Source: Entomospira culicis
Lineage (GTDB): Bacteria; Spirochaetota; Spirochaetia; WRBN01
DNA length: 64,000 nt
Assembly (NCBI RefSeq): GCF_028748145.1
Contig: NZ_CP118181.1
Location: forward strand, 1,054,211 to 1,118,210
Direction of reading: 5' to 3'
Positions 37,651-46,537 of the stretch are shown in pieces; position 1 is the first letter of the stretch, and each line of letters begins with the position of its first letter. Below the pieces are notes generated by a model. That model was given only the letters and a program-made list of their open reading frames with translations, ran no database searches and was not told the DNA's origin. The translations under genes and the position numbers were made by a program.

Positions 37651-38196
37651 ATGAGCAATGCTATCCTAGATGACATGGAACAAAAAATCCAAAAGGCCAT
37701 CGACAATCTAATCTCCACCTTCAGCCTCATCCGCAGTGGCAAAGCCTCCGCCTCCATCTTCGACCGTGTCATGGTCGACTCCTACGGCACCCCCACACCA
37801 CTCAACCAAGTTGCGTCCATCAGCACCCCAGAAGTGCGCCTCATCCTCATCCAACCTTGGGACAAAGGTCAACTTAGCGCTATCGAAAAGGCCATTCTCG
37901 CCTCCGACCTCTCCCTTAATCCCAACAATGACGGCAAAGTTATTCGCATTAATCTTCCCCCCCTCACCGAAGAGCGCCGAAAAGCCCTCGTTAAGCAAGC
38001 AAAAAATGAGGCAGAAGAGCACCGTGTCTCTATTCGTAACGCTCGCCGTGATACCCTAGAACAGCTGAAAAAAGCCGGTCTTAGCGAAGACGACGAAAAA
38101 AAAGACAAAGAAAATATTCAAAAAGCTACCGACAATGCCATCAAAAAAGTTGACACTCTCTTTGCAGAAAAAGAGAAAGAGATCATGGAGATCTAA
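37651..38196 (+). CDS. frr: Ribosome recycling factor
   Basis: RRF releases ribosomes from mRNA after termination, together with EF-G. The 181 residues follow the family pattern, including IRSGKASASIFDRVMVDSYGTPTPLNQVASIS, LTEERRKALVKQAKNEAEEHRVSIRNARRD and the long coiled C-terminus. The ATG at 37651 has AGAGGAG before it; the longer frame at 37603 is rejected. It begins the cluster frr-uppS-cdsA-dxr-rseP that is conserved in many bacteria. Its stop overlaps the start of a 33-codon small ORF. Confidence 0.95.
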   Translation: MSNAILDDMEQKIQKAIDNLISTFSLIRSGKASASIFDRVMVDSYGTPTPLNQVASISTPEVRLILIQPWDKGQLSAIEKAILASDLSLNPNNDGKVIRINLPPLTEERRKALVKQAKNEAEEHRVSIRNARRDTLEQLKKAGLSEDDEKKDKENIQKATDNAIKKVDTLFAEKEKEIMEI

Positions 38197-38297
38197 TGTC
38201 GGCTAAAGAGTCTCATCACTATCCAAGTCCTCCAACCTCTATCGATACAAAAAAGAGAAGAAAAGGATATCAATCCATTAGAAAAAGAGGGAGTTGA
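38196..38297 (+). CDS. Candidate 33-residue small protein between frr and uppS
   Basis: The ATG at 38196 overlaps the frr stop (TAATG), and its TGA overlaps the uppS ATG (TGATG), so the frame exactly fills the gap with one-base junctions on both sides. The product begins MSAKESHHYPSPPTSIDTK and ends in a strongly basic tail of Lys and Arg. It has no membrane segment and no family I know. The exact double overlap suggests translational coupling that carries ribosomes from frr to uppS. It may encode a working peptide or just be a coupling device; chance cannot be excluded at this length. Confidence 0.45.
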   Translation: MSAKESHHYPSPPTSIDTKKRRKGYQSIRKRGS

Positions 38298-38983
38298 TGG
38301 CAGTAAAAGAGTTCCCCCATCATGTGGGTATTATTATGGACGGCAATGGGCGCTGGGCAAAAGCAAAATCGCTTCCCCGCTCTAAAGGACATGTGCAAGG
38401 GCTACAGGCTACCAAAAACATTGTAGCCCATGTCGCGAAATCCCCCATCCCCTATCTATCGCTCTATACCTTCTCCACCGAAAACTGGACGCGTGCCCAA
38501 GAAGAAGTCGGCGCTCTGATGAATCTTATCGCCACGCATCTCAAAGCACAGCTCCCTTTTTATCATGAATATGGTATCCGCATCCTTCACTCTGGCGATA
38601 AACATCGCCTTAGCAAGCAAATCATCAAAGACCTAGACGAGGTAGAGGCAAAAACGGCACATCATACGCAACTAACCCTCAACCTCCTTATCGACTACGG
38701 CGGAAGAGATGAAATTATTCGCGCCGCGCAAAGAGTTCTTGCACAAGAATTAGCGCTTAATCAAGAGAGCCTTCGTCAACACCTCGATCAACCCTCCTTA
38801 CCCGATCTTGACTGTGTGATTCGCACCGCAGGAGAGGAGCGTCTCTCAAACTTTATGCTTTGGCAATCTGCTTATGCAGAAATGATTTATATAAAAACAC
38901 TTTGGCCTGATTTCACTCCTAAAGAGTTTGATCTCGCCATGACATCTTACCAAAATCGTCATCGAACCTTCGGAGGAGAGTAG
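38297..38983 (+). CDS. uppS: Isoprenyl transferase (undecaprenyl diphosphate synthase)
   Basis: This cis-prenyltransferase of 228 residues makes the C55 lipid carrier for cell-wall precursors. The signature VGIIMDGNGRWA (Asp15) starts the protein, followed by SLYTFSTENWTR, the RDEIIRAAQRV helix and the C-terminal DCVIRTAGEERLSNFMLWQSAYAEM with the IPP-binding stretch. GGGAG precedes the ATG closely. The start overlaps the small ORF by one base and cdsA starts inside its stop. Confidence 0.95.
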   Translation: MAVKEFPHHVGIIMDGNGRWAKAKSLPRSKGHVQGLQATKNIVAHVAKSPIPYLSLYTFSTENWTRAQEEVGALMNLIATHLKAQLPFYHEYGIRILHSGDKHRLSKQIIKDLDEVEAKTAHHTQLTLNLLIDYGGRDEIIRAAQRVLAQELALNQESLRQHLDQPSLPDLDCVIRTAGEERLSNFMLWQSAYAEMIYIKTLWPDFTPKEFDLAMTSYQNRHRTFGGE

Positions 38984-39855
38984 TGAAAGCCTTATCTAAT
39001 TTTGCCATCAGAAATATCGCCGCTGTCGGCTGGACGATATTTCTTTTGCTCATCGTTTTTGTCTTTAAATCACACAACCATCTAGTCGGTAGCATCACGC
39101 TGATCACCCTAAGTGCCATTGGCACCTATGAGCTAGGCAAAATCTTTAAACATAAATTCGATGATGTTGATACGCTCATCTACCCCCTACTTGGTGCCTA
39201 CTTTCCGGTAATGAGCACCCTAGAGGGCTATTTCGCCTCGCTAGAAGCACTCAAAATGCCCATGCTTGCCGTTATCCTTAGCCTCATCTTTGCCAAGCAG
39301 ACGCTGGTGGCCAACAAAAACAAAATGGACTCCACGATTACACGCATTACCGCGATGGTTTTCGCCCTCTTTTACCCGGGGTTCTTTGTCGGTTATTTCG
39401 TTAAACTCAATACATTTCATCACTCAAGCACGATTCTTGCCGTCTACTTGCTACTCATCACGCTTAATGACGGAATGGCTTATTATGTAGGGCGCGCCTT
39501 TGGTAAAAAGACGCACTCGCAAGGGATCTTTATGGTGAGTCCTAATAAATCTTTAGTTGGCTTTATTGGCGGGCTAACGGCATCGATGCTCGTCGCCCTT
39601 ATTGCTTATCTCTATCTAGCACCTAAGTTTGCGCCACAAATGTTTGGGGAACGGGGAGTCATCTACGCCTTAGCCATGGGGCTCACCTGCGGGATTGCCT
39701 CCATTATTGGTGATCTTTTTGAGTCGACCCTTAAGCGAAGCTCTGACGTTAAAGATTCAGGCGACATCATTCCTGGACGAGGTGGCGTACTCGACACCAT
39801 CGACTCATTGGCATTTGTTGCACCCATCTACTATCTCTTTATCTACTTTGCCTAA
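38983..39855 (+). CDS. cdsA: Phosphatidate cytidylyltransferase
   Basis: CdsA makes CDP-diacylglycerol for phospholipid synthesis in the membrane. The 290 residues have about eight hydrophobic segments and the family signature SDVKDSGDIIPGRGGVLDTIDSL near the C-terminus, with GVLDTIDSL metal-binding Asp residues intact. GTG at 38983 overlaps the uppS stop (TAGTG), and the stop overlaps the dxr start (TAATG). Confidence 0.94.
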   Translation: MKALSNFAIRNIAAVGWTIFLLLIVFVFKSHNHLVGSITLITLSAIGTYELGKIFKHKFDDVDTLIYPLLGAYFPVMSTLEGYFASLEALKMPMLAVILSLIFAKQTLVANKNKMDSTITRITAMVFALFYPGFFVGYFVKLNTFHHSSTILAVYLLLITLNDGMAYYVGRAFGKKTHSQGIFMVSPNKSLVGFIGGLTASMLVALIAYLYLAPKFAPQMFGERGVIYALAMGLTCGIASIIGDLFESTLKRSSDVKDSGDIIPGRGGVLDTIDSLAFVAPIYYLFIYFA

Positions 39856-40985
39856 TGAAAAAGATTATTATCCTCGGTGCAACCGGAAGCATTGGCAAGA
39901 TTGCTCTCGATATCGCGAGAAAGTTTCCCCAAAAATTACACGTCATTGGGCTCCAAGCGCATACCCAAGCCGACACCTTACTAACGCTACAAAAAGAATT
40001 CCCTCATGCAACGCTTGCGCTTACGGGAGCTTCACACCCCAATCAACACCTACTACAAGGGCAAGATGCCTTATGCCGTCTTATCCAAAACACCCATGCC
40101 GATCTGGTGCTCAATGCGATTGCTGGGGCAAGTGGCTTGCATGCCTCTCTCTACACCCTAGAAAAAGGTATCGATTTAGCCCTTGCTAATAAGGAGAGCA
40201 TCGTGATGGCGGGGGAGTATCTCAAAAAAATCGCAGAAAAAAATGGTGCGAAAATTTTACCTGTGGACTCAGAACACTCGGCGCTATTTTACCTCATGAA
40301 GAGTCCGCTTGCTGTCGATGAGTATATCATTACCGCTAGTGGTGGTGCTTTTCGTGGAAAAAAAGTGACTGATTTGCATCAGGTTACTGCCCAAGAAGCA
40401 ATGAAGCATCCTACGTGGCGAATGGGCGCAAAAATTTCTATCGACTCGGCAACGCTCGCTAATAAAGGTCTTGAGGTAATTGAGGCTTGGAAATTGTTTG
40501 ACATTCCCATTGATAAGATCAACGTGTTGCAACACCCCCAGAGTTTGGTGCATGCCCTTATTCGCACGCAAGATGGCGCGCTTCATGCATATATCAGTGA
40601 GACATACATGGAACTTCCGATTCAAAATGCGCTCCTTGACCCCGAGCTTGCCCTTGCCTCGTGCTCTTTTCTTGATCTTGTTGATAAAACATTGTCATTC
40701 ACCGCCATTGATCACGAAACGTTTCCGATGGTCAATCTCGCTTACCAAGCCTGTCGACAAGGAGATCCCTATCCCATTATCTACAACGCTAGCAATGAGG
40801 AGGCAGTGGCACTCTTTCAGGCTGGAAAAATCCCCTTCTTAGCCATCAGTCGTATTGTGGAGAGCGCCCTATCGCAATTATATCCGCATCCCTTTAACCC
40901 GCTAATATTAGCAGATATTTGGCAAGCAGATAGGTGGAGTCGTGAATTTTCATCCAATTACTATAAGGAAAACCATACATGTTAG
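39855..40985 (+). CDS. dxr: 1-deoxy-D-xylulose 5-phosphate reductoisomerase
   Basis: Dxr catalyses the committed step of the methylerythritol-phosphate isoprenoid pathway using NADPH. The 376 residues show the N-terminal nucleotide loop LGATGSIGKIALD, NKESIVMAGE, DSEHSALFY, the flexible loop SGGAFRGKK, and HPQSLVHALI. Its start overlaps the cdsA stop by one base and its end overlaps the rseP start by seven. Together with ispG at 27628 it shows that this organism uses the non-mevalonate route. Confidence 0.96.
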   Translation: MKKIIILGATGSIGKIALDIARKFPQKLHVIGLQAHTQADTLLTLQKEFPHATLALTGASHPNQHLLQGQDALCRLIQNTHADLVLNAIAGASGLHASLYTLEKGIDLALANKESIVMAGEYLKKIAEKNGAKILPVDSEHSALFYLMKSPLAVDEYIITASGGAFRGKKVTDLHQVTAQEAMKHPTWRMGAKISIDSATLANKGLEVIEAWKLFDIPIDKINVLQHPQSLVHALIRTQDGALHAYISETYMELPIQNALLDPELALASCSFLDLVDKTLSFTAIDHETFPMVNLAYQACRQGDPYPIIYNASNEEAVALFQAGKIPFLAISRIVESALSQLYPHPFNPLILADIWQADRWSREFSSNYYKENHTC

Positions 40986-42298
40986 GGAATTATTCTATTT
41001 GGATCTTAGGTCTCTTAGGGCTTAATATCATTGTCTTTATCCATGAGCTGGGACACTTTCTAGTAGCGCGCGCAACGGGCATCACGGTGGAAGTCTTCTC
41101 GATTGGCATGGGGCCAAAGCTTTGGAAGAAGCAATTTAAAACCTTTGAGTTTGCTATCTCGGCGCTTCCATTGGGTGGATACTGTAAAATGCAGGGCGAA
41201 ACCATGCAGAATAGAAACAGCGAGCCGGCAAAAAAAGGCGATCTTTATTACGGGCATCCTTGGCGACGGCTCCTCACCGTAATGGCGGGGGCGGGATTTA
41301 ACTTTATCTTTACCTACCTGATCTTTGTGGGCATGAGCATGATGGATCGACATGAAATTCGCATGGAAAATAGAATTTTCGTGCCTCAAGAACAGAGTGA
41401 GACGGCTCTTCCCTTTTTAAGCGGAGATAAAATCATCCGTATTAATGGAAAATCTATCGATTATTTTCATCAAATAGAACAACATATCATCGTCTCCGGA
41501 GGCGATACCCTTAGTTTCGATATTCTGCGCGATGAAACCGCCATCACCCTCACCAAAGAGATTCGCTTAGACAGCAAAACGGGGATAGGTATCATGCCGT
41601 TTACTCCTTATCTAAGTAATACACTTCAATATATTTATCCCGACTCACCTGCAGAAAAGCACGGTCTCCTCGCCGGAGATACGCTTATGGCGATAAATGG
41701 CGAACGCGTCAATGATTTTCATGATATTTCACGGATCTTGCGCCCCTACCAAGCGGACGAGGTGATTGAATTAACCGTGCTTAAAGCAAACCATAGTGAA
41801 CCCACCACGCTATCCATTCCCCTATCTAATGGCAAGCTAGGTATCTCGGTGGTACAAGAAGTCGCCGTGTCAGGAGATTCCCTCTTTCTCGCCTTAGGTA
41901 GTGGGGCAAAGCTCTTTGTAACCACGCTTCGCGACTATATTCGTGGGTTACACCGGCTCATTACCGGTCAATTAGAGTTCAAAAGCTCGCTTTCTGGCCC
42001 CATTCAAACCACAGAAATTATTGGCGAAGTTGCTCGCTCCTCCATAAAAGAGGGCTCGGTAAGCATCTTTTACCTCCTTGCCATCCTCTCTATTATTATT
42101 GGCTTTATGAATTTACTCCCGATTCCCCTTCTGGATGGCGGACTCATCGTGCTCTTTCTTTTAGAAATGATCTTAGGGAACAAACCGCTACCTAATGGCG
42201 TACTCAAGGCGTATCAAATTATCGGCTTTACCATTATCTTTGGATTATTAGCACTTAGTATAAATAGTGATATTTTACATATTTTTAATAAAAAATAA
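40979..42298 (+). CDS. rseP: RIP metalloprotease RseP (site-2 protease)
   Basis: RseP cuts transmembrane segments of anti-sigma factors and signal peptide remnants inside the membrane. The 439 residues have the HELGH zinc motif in the first helix (His22, Glu23, His26), two central PDZ-like domains (around LRDETAITLTKEIRL and SPAEKHGLLAGDTLMAINGERV) and the LLPIPLLDGG motif in the third helix. No sigma-E or RseA gene is in the window. The 7-base overlap with dxr and 26-base gap to purA place it in the same run. Confidence 0.94.
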   Translation: MLGNYSIWILGLLGLNIIVFIHELGHFLVARATGITVEVFSIGMGPKLWKKQFKTFEFAISALPLGGYCKMQGETMQNRNSEPAKKGDLYYGHPWRRLLTVMAGAGFNFIFTYLIFVGMSMMDRHEIRMENRIFVPQEQSETALPFLSGDKIIRINGKSIDYFHQIEQHIIVSGGDTLSFDILRDETAITLTKEIRLDSKTGIGIMPFTPYLSNTLQYIYPDSPAEKHGLLAGDTLMAINGERVNDFHDISRILRPYQADEVIELTVLKANHSEPTTLSIPLSNGKLGISVVQEVAVSGDSLFLALGSGAKLFVTTLRDYIRGLHRLITGQLEFKSSLSGPIQTTEIIGEVARSSIKEGSVSIFYLLAILSIIIGFMNLLPIPLLDGGLIVLFLLEMILGNKPLPNGVLKAYQIIGFTIIFGLLALSINSDILHIFNKK

Positions 42299-42324
42299 GC
42301 ACTCTTACTCATAAGGAGGAGAAT

Positions 42325-43590
42325 ATGGGCGGAACGGTCGTATGTGGAATGCAGTGGGGGGATGAAGGCAAAGGAAAAGTTATCGACTTCTTAGCGCCAA
42401 ATGCCGAGGTTGTCGTACGTTATCAGGGAGGCAATAATGCTGGGCACACCGTTGTGGTAAACGGGCAAAAGTATGTCTTGCACCTACTACCCAGTGGCGT
42501 GCTCAATGAGAAGGCAATTTGTATTTTAGCCCCTGGTGTCGTTGTCGATCCGCGTGTCTTATTGGAGGAGATCGCCGCGCTGGAAGAGCGAGGACTCTCG
42601 TCGTCCCACATTCTCCTTAGCCAACGATGCCATATTATTCTTCCCTATCACATTGAAATCGACATATTAAAAGAAGCTAACTTAGGTAACGATAAAATTG
42701 GCACAACGAAACGTGGTATTGGCCCTGCCTATATGGATAAATTCGAACGTACGGGTATTCGTGCCGTCGATCTCCTCAACCCAGTAGAGCTTGAGGCGAA
42801 AATCCGCAAAAACACCGCCCACAAAAATCAAATCATTACGCAAATTTACCATGGGCAAGCCCTCGATGTTGAGAAGATTGTCCAAGATTATCTCTTATAT
42901 GCTAAGCAATTAGCTCACCGTATTGTGGATACTACAGAGATTCTCCATAATAAACTCCAGCAAGAAGCCAACGTTCTCTTTGAAGGAGCACAAGCCATGA
43001 TGCTTGACATCGATCATGGGAATTATCCTTTTGTAACCTCCTCAAGCCCCACCACAGGATCGGCGAGTGTTGGCGCAGGCGTGGGGCCACACTGGTTGAC
43101 GCGTCGCATTGGTGTCTTCAAAGCGTATGCAACGCGCGTTGGAGCAGGGCCTTTTCCCACGGAACTTCATGACAGCATCGGGGAGCAAATCCGCGAAATT
43201 GGACATGAATTTGGCTCTACGACGGGGCGACCTCGCCGATGCGGTTGGCTTGATCTTAATGTTTTGCGCTATGCTGTGCAGATCAATGGCTTCACCGAAT
43301 TAGCTATCATGAAGGCCGACGTGCTCGATCAATTCGACGAAATTCTCCTCTGCACTGCCTATGAAGCCAACGGTCAACACTATACAAGTATTCCCGCCGA
43401 TAGCGCACTCCCCTTAAAACCTATTTATCAATCCTTTCGTGGCTGGAAGTGTGAAACCCAATCAATCAGCACATATGAGGAGCTTCCTAAAGAGCTTATC
43501 GCTTACATTGAATTTATCGAGCAATTCTTAGGTGTTCCCATTAAAACCATCTCGTTAGGCCCAAATCGACATGAAACTATCCTCCGATAG
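42325..43590 (+). CDS. purA: Adenylosuccinate synthetase
   Basis: PurA joins IMP and aspartate with GTP to make adenylosuccinate, the first dedicated step to AMP. The 421 residues show the P-loop-like MQWGDEGKGKVIDFLA, NAGHTVVVNG, the IMP-binding IGTTKRGIGPAYMDKF, FEGAQAMMLDIDHGNYPFVTSS and the C-terminal ISLGPNRHETI. GGAGGAG lies just before the ATG. It overlaps the following pseudouridine synthase by 20 bases. A lone purA in a genome often reflects salvage rather than full de novo purine synthesis, which cannot be judged here. Confidence 0.96.
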   Translation: MGGTVVCGMQWGDEGKGKVIDFLAPNAEVVVRYQGGNNAGHTVVVNGQKYVLHLLPSGVLNEKAICILAPGVVVDPRVLLEEIAALEERGLSSSHILLSQRCHIILPYHIEIDILKEANLGNDKIGTTKRGIGPAYMDKFERTGIRAVDLLNPVELEAKIRKNTAHKNQIITQIYHGQALDVEKIVQDYLLYAKQLAHRIVDTTEILHNKLQQEANVLFEGAQAMMLDIDHGNYPFVTSSSPTTGSASVGAGVGPHWLTRRIGVFKAYATRVGAGPFPTELHDSIGEQIREIGHEFGSTTGRPRRCGWLDLNVLRYAVQINGFTELAIMKADVLDQFDEILLCTAYEANGQHYTSIPADSALPLKPIYQSFRGWKCETQSISTYEELPKELIAYIEFIEQFLGVPIKTISLGPNRHETILR

Positions 43591-44590
43591 TCATGAGCAG
43601 ATAAGCCACTATATCAAAGAAAATGATGCAAGCAAACGCTTAGATGTAGTGGCTAGACGGGCATTTCCTTTTTTACATTTAGCCGAAATTTTTCAAGCAA
43701 TCCGTAAAGGAACTATCAAGGTTAATGGCAAAAAGTCAAGCCAAAAGTATCGCCTTGTAGAGGGAGATATCCTCACTTTTGTGGCAAAAAATATGCAAGA
43801 ACGTATGGGAGAGTCGCAAACCATGCACACAACGACCGCCCGTTCTGTCTTTACACAAGAAGAAATTGCATGCTATCAGTTGTTAGAAATTCTTTGGGAG
43901 TCGCAAGATTTTGTCGCCATAAACAAGCCTGTGGGTTGGATTAGTCATGGGAATTTTCCCTCTTTAACCGATTGGCTCATTTGGAAATATGGCGTAGAAG
44001 AGAGTCTTAGCTTTAACCGAGCGCCCGTTCATCGTTTAGATGTGGGAACAACTGGCGTGATCATCTTAGCAAAAACGAGCCATGGTGCGCGACAATTTTT
44101 TCAGCTACAAGAAGAAAAGAGATTGATAAAAATCTATCTTGCTATCGTAGATGGAAAGGTAAGCGAACCCATCACCAGTCAGCTTTATCTTTATCGACAG
44201 GAGAATAAAAGTTTTTGTCTCGACGCGCCACGTTCAGATGCAAAATTAGCCATCACCCACATCTATCCCCTAAAAAGTCGCGCAAAAAAGAGCCTCATTG
44301 CCTGCGTGATAGAGACCGGGCGCACCCACCAAATTCGTGCAGTATGCGCCCATTACCACCATCCACTTAGCGGCGATGCTCTCTATAATCCCCACAGCAA
44401 GAGTGGCTATAACCTCCATCATTACCTCTTTTATGATCCAAGTAAGAGCGTCAAAAGTCCACTTATCGCACCACCTCCGCCGCTCTTTATAGAGAATCTA
44501 GCTCAATACAATCTCACCATGCCAGAAACTACCCTTGGCGATAACATCCAAAAGATTCTACAAAAGCACGCCTCCACTAATCCACACTAA
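43571..44590 (+). CDS. RluA-family pseudouridine synthase (RluC/RluD-like)
   Basis: The 339-residue enzyme has an N-terminal S4-like domain (RLDVVARRAFPFLHLAEIFQAIRKGTIKVNGKKSSQKYRL) and the RluA catalytic core with NKPVGWISHG, VHRLDVGTTGVIILAK (active-site Asp) and GRTHQIRAVCAHYHHPLSGDALY. It differs clearly from the RluD-like protein at 20303, including an added loop between domains and a longer C-terminus. Its substrate, probably another 23S rRNA site, is unknown. The start overlaps purA and shows no clear ribosome binding site, so translational coupling to purA is likely. The last 14 bases overlap the convergent FecR-domain gene. Confidence 0.88.
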   Translation: MKLSSDSHEQISHYIKENDASKRLDVVARRAFPFLHLAEIFQAIRKGTIKVNGKKSSQKYRLVEGDILTFVAKNMQERMGESQTMHTTTARSVFTQEEIACYQLLEILWESQDFVAINKPVGWISHGNFPSLTDWLIWKYGVEESLSFNRAPVHRLDVGTTGVIILAKTSHGARQFFQLQEEKRLIKIYLAIVDGKVSEPITSQLYLYRQENKSFCLDAPRSDAKLAITHIYPLKSRAKKSLIACVIETGRTHQIRAVCAHYHHPLSGDALYNPHSKSGYNLHHYLFYDPSKSVKSPLIAPPPPLFIENLAQYNLTMPETTLGDNIQKILQKHASTNPH

Positions 44591-45431
44591 TCTCTTGTGC
44601 TTCAAGCAGTTCTTTATACTTCTCCACCCAGCGTCGCTCAGTGTTATAGAGATCTTCAAAACGTTCTGCGCGATGCGAAAGCACTTGCATCTCTTGCACC
44701 AACTTGGCGATCTCCTGATTTTTCTGCAGTAATTGCTCACGCAATGACTCCAATTCGATACCCTGCACGGCAATACGTGCGCGAAGATCCAATAATTCGC
44801 TTTCGTCTTCTTCCTCTTCTGTAACCTTCGCAGGCACACGTTTTAGCGCATAAATTTCAGCAAAACGCTCCACGGTTTCGGGATAGAGTGCAGTAATCGC
44901 AGAGATTGCGCCATCTTCGTGAGTAATCAACAGCTCCTCTCCTGCATGTAGAGCTATCTTTTTGTCTGCAACATCCAGCATAATCTCCCCATTTAGAAGC
45001 GCGACTTGTGTCTCATCGGCTTTGGCATGCACCATAAATTGTGTGCCAACCACCTCGATTTTGGCATTATGTGTCTGTACAACAAAGCTACGCGCTTGTT
45101 GACGTTCAACATGATAAAAACTCTCCCCTTGCACTAAGCGAACAATGCCCTCATCAGGAATTCCCAACGTAGAGCCACCACTGCCTCGCACCACCGCACC
45201 ATCACGAAAAAGTAGCTGCACGTATCCATCTTCAGGCACCTCAATCATATCTCCGAGTTCGAGGTGCATCGACAATTTAATAGGATAACGCTCCTCTCCT
45301 CGATGCACCACAACCTCACCAGCATAGGCGCTCACCACCACATTAAAGCGATCCTTAGTTGAGGACGAACCCACCGTACAGTTAACCAAAAGCGGAATCA
45401 ACAAAAAGAAGAACAGACTTCTTTGTCTCAT
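44577..45431 (-). CDS. Lipoprotein with FecR domain and C-terminal coiled coil
   Basis: The 284 residues begin with a lipoprotein signal (FFFLLIPLLVNC). Residues 30-190 are a FecR-type domain: GEVVVHRGEERYPIKLSMHLELGDMIEVPEDGYVQLLF, then TVHNAKIEVVGTQFMVHAKADETQVALLNGEI and the AGEEL turn. Residues 200-284 form an acidic coiled coil. In FecIR systems the FecR protein is a membrane regulator of a sigma factor; here there is no FecI-like sigma factor, the protein is lipid-anchored and lacks the N-terminal cytoplasmic tail, so a structural or sensory role outside the membrane is more likely. It follows an XRE regulator by 23 bases. Confidence 0.82.
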   Translation of the reverse strand: MRQRSLFFFLLIPLLVNCTVGSSSTKDRFNVVVSAYAGEVVVHRGEERYPIKLSMHLELGDMIEVPEDGYVQLLFRDGAVVRGSGGSTLGIPDEGIVRLVQGESFYHVERQQARSFVVQTHNAKIEVVGTQFMVHAKADETQVALLNGEIMLDVADKKIALHAGEELLITHEDGAISAITALYPETVERFAEIYALKRVPAKVTEEEEDESELLDLRARIAVQGIELESLREQLLQKNQEIAKLVQEMQVLSHRAERFEDLYNTERRWVEKYKELLEAQEISVD

Positions 45432-45454
45432 TAAATTCTCCCATAAAGTAAAAA

Positions 45455-45895
45455 CTACGATTTTTTTGGAGGATTCTGCGTATCACGTAGACGCATTGAA
45501 CGCGTTAATTCTTGACGCTCAGCACCCTCCCCAAGGGGAGTATCTTCGCTCTCATAAAAACGCAACGCTTCCTCCACGTAAGAGACCAAATCACTCTTTA
45601 CTCGATCATAACGATCTTTAAGCATCTCATCTAAACCCGAAAAATCCTCCTCGCTAAAGAAGAGCTGATAGGGTTTAAGATTAAGCGCAAAAATGATCTT
45701 ATCCATCGTGTCAGCCGAAGGGAACTTACGACCCATCTCAATTTCACCGATATAGTTAGGCGAAACCGAACAGAGTTGAGCAAGCTTCATTTGAGAGTAA
45801 CCACGCTTTTTTCGGTACGTTTTGAGATTTTTAATCAACAACTGGTGAAACTGCGTGGATGCTCTGGGGTTTCCAATCACTTTCCTTGTTTCCAT
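45455..45895 (-). CDS. XRE-family DNA-binding regulator
   Basis: A 146-residue protein with a cro/C1 helix-turn-helix at about residues 22-75: LIKNLKTYRKKRGYSQMKLAQ, CSVSPNYIGEIEMGRKFPS, and MDKIIFALNLKPYQLFF. An acidic helix and a basic tail follow, with no ligand-binding domain. It lies 9 bases after rdgB and 23 before the FecR-domain lipoprotein and so belongs to the uvrB-headed run. Targets are unknown; local control of the lipoprotein is a reasonable guess only. Confidence 0.9.
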   Translation of the reverse strand: METRKVIGNPRASTQFHQLLIKNLKTYRKKRGYSQMKLAQLCSVSPNYIGEIEMGRKFPSADTMDKIIFALNLKPYQLFFSEEDFSGLDEMLKDRYDRVKSDLVSYVEEALRFYESEDTPLGEGAERQELTRSMRLRDTQNPPKKS

Positions 45896-45904
45896 AAATT
45901 CAAA

Positions 45905-46492
45905 TTATCCTCCATCTTCATTAGAATGAAACCAGTGATTAAGTTTGTTTAAAGCCTTCGCACGATGGGAACATTGCGCCTTCTCTTCTGCGGACAACTG
46001 CGCAACATGCCGACCATCTTCTAGCTTAAAAATTGCATCATAACCAAAGCCATTGTTTCCTTTTACCTCATGCGCGATGCTACCTATCCACGTTGACTGA
46101 ACACTTATAAAGCTCTCTTGTTGATGATACAAGACCATCGCGCAGACAAAATAAGCTTGGCGATTTACCACCCCTCGCATAAGATCGATAACATGCTCAT
46201 TCTTCTCCTCTTGAGACATCTGCGGTGCAAAACGGGCGCTATGTACCCCCAATATATGGGGCAAAGCCTCGATGACTAAGCCTGAATCGTCAGCTAATGT
46301 GGCTTTGCCGGTTAATTGATAGAGCGCCTGTGCTTTGAGTAAGGCATTACCAACGAAGGTTGTTGCGCTCTCCTCTATTTCAAATGTAACACCTAAATCT
46401 TCGGGAATCAAGACTTTTTGAGAAAAAAAGTGCGAAATCTCACGCTGTTTATGGCGATTATTCGTAGCTAGAACAATATCTTGCTTAAGCAT
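45905..46492 (-). CDS. rdgB: XTP/dITP diphosphatase (RdgB/HAM1 family)
   Basis: RdgB removes deaminated purine nucleotides such as dITP and XTP from the pool. The 195 residues have the N-terminal VLATNNRHKQREI, LADDSGLVIEAL, GVHSARFA, GFGYDAIFKLEDG and AQLSAEEKAQCSHRAKAL, all family landmarks. The neighbouring mazG at 60364 has an overlapping house-cleaning role. It sits 45 bases after an exported-protein gene and 9 before the XRE gene. Confidence 0.94.
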   Translation of the reverse strand: MLKQDIVLATNNRHKQREISHFFSQKVLIPEDLGVTFEIEESATTFVGNALLKAQALYQLTGKATLADDSGLVIEALPHILGVHSARFAPQMSQEEKNEHVIDLMRGVVNRQAYFVCAMVLYHQQESFISVQSTWIGSIAHEVKGNNGFGYDAIFKLEDGRHVAQLSAEEKAQCSHRAKALNKLNHWFHSNEDGG

Positions 46493-46537
46493 AGTTGATG
46501 ATTCCTCATTTTTTTACTCCAAAGTATTTATAAATAA

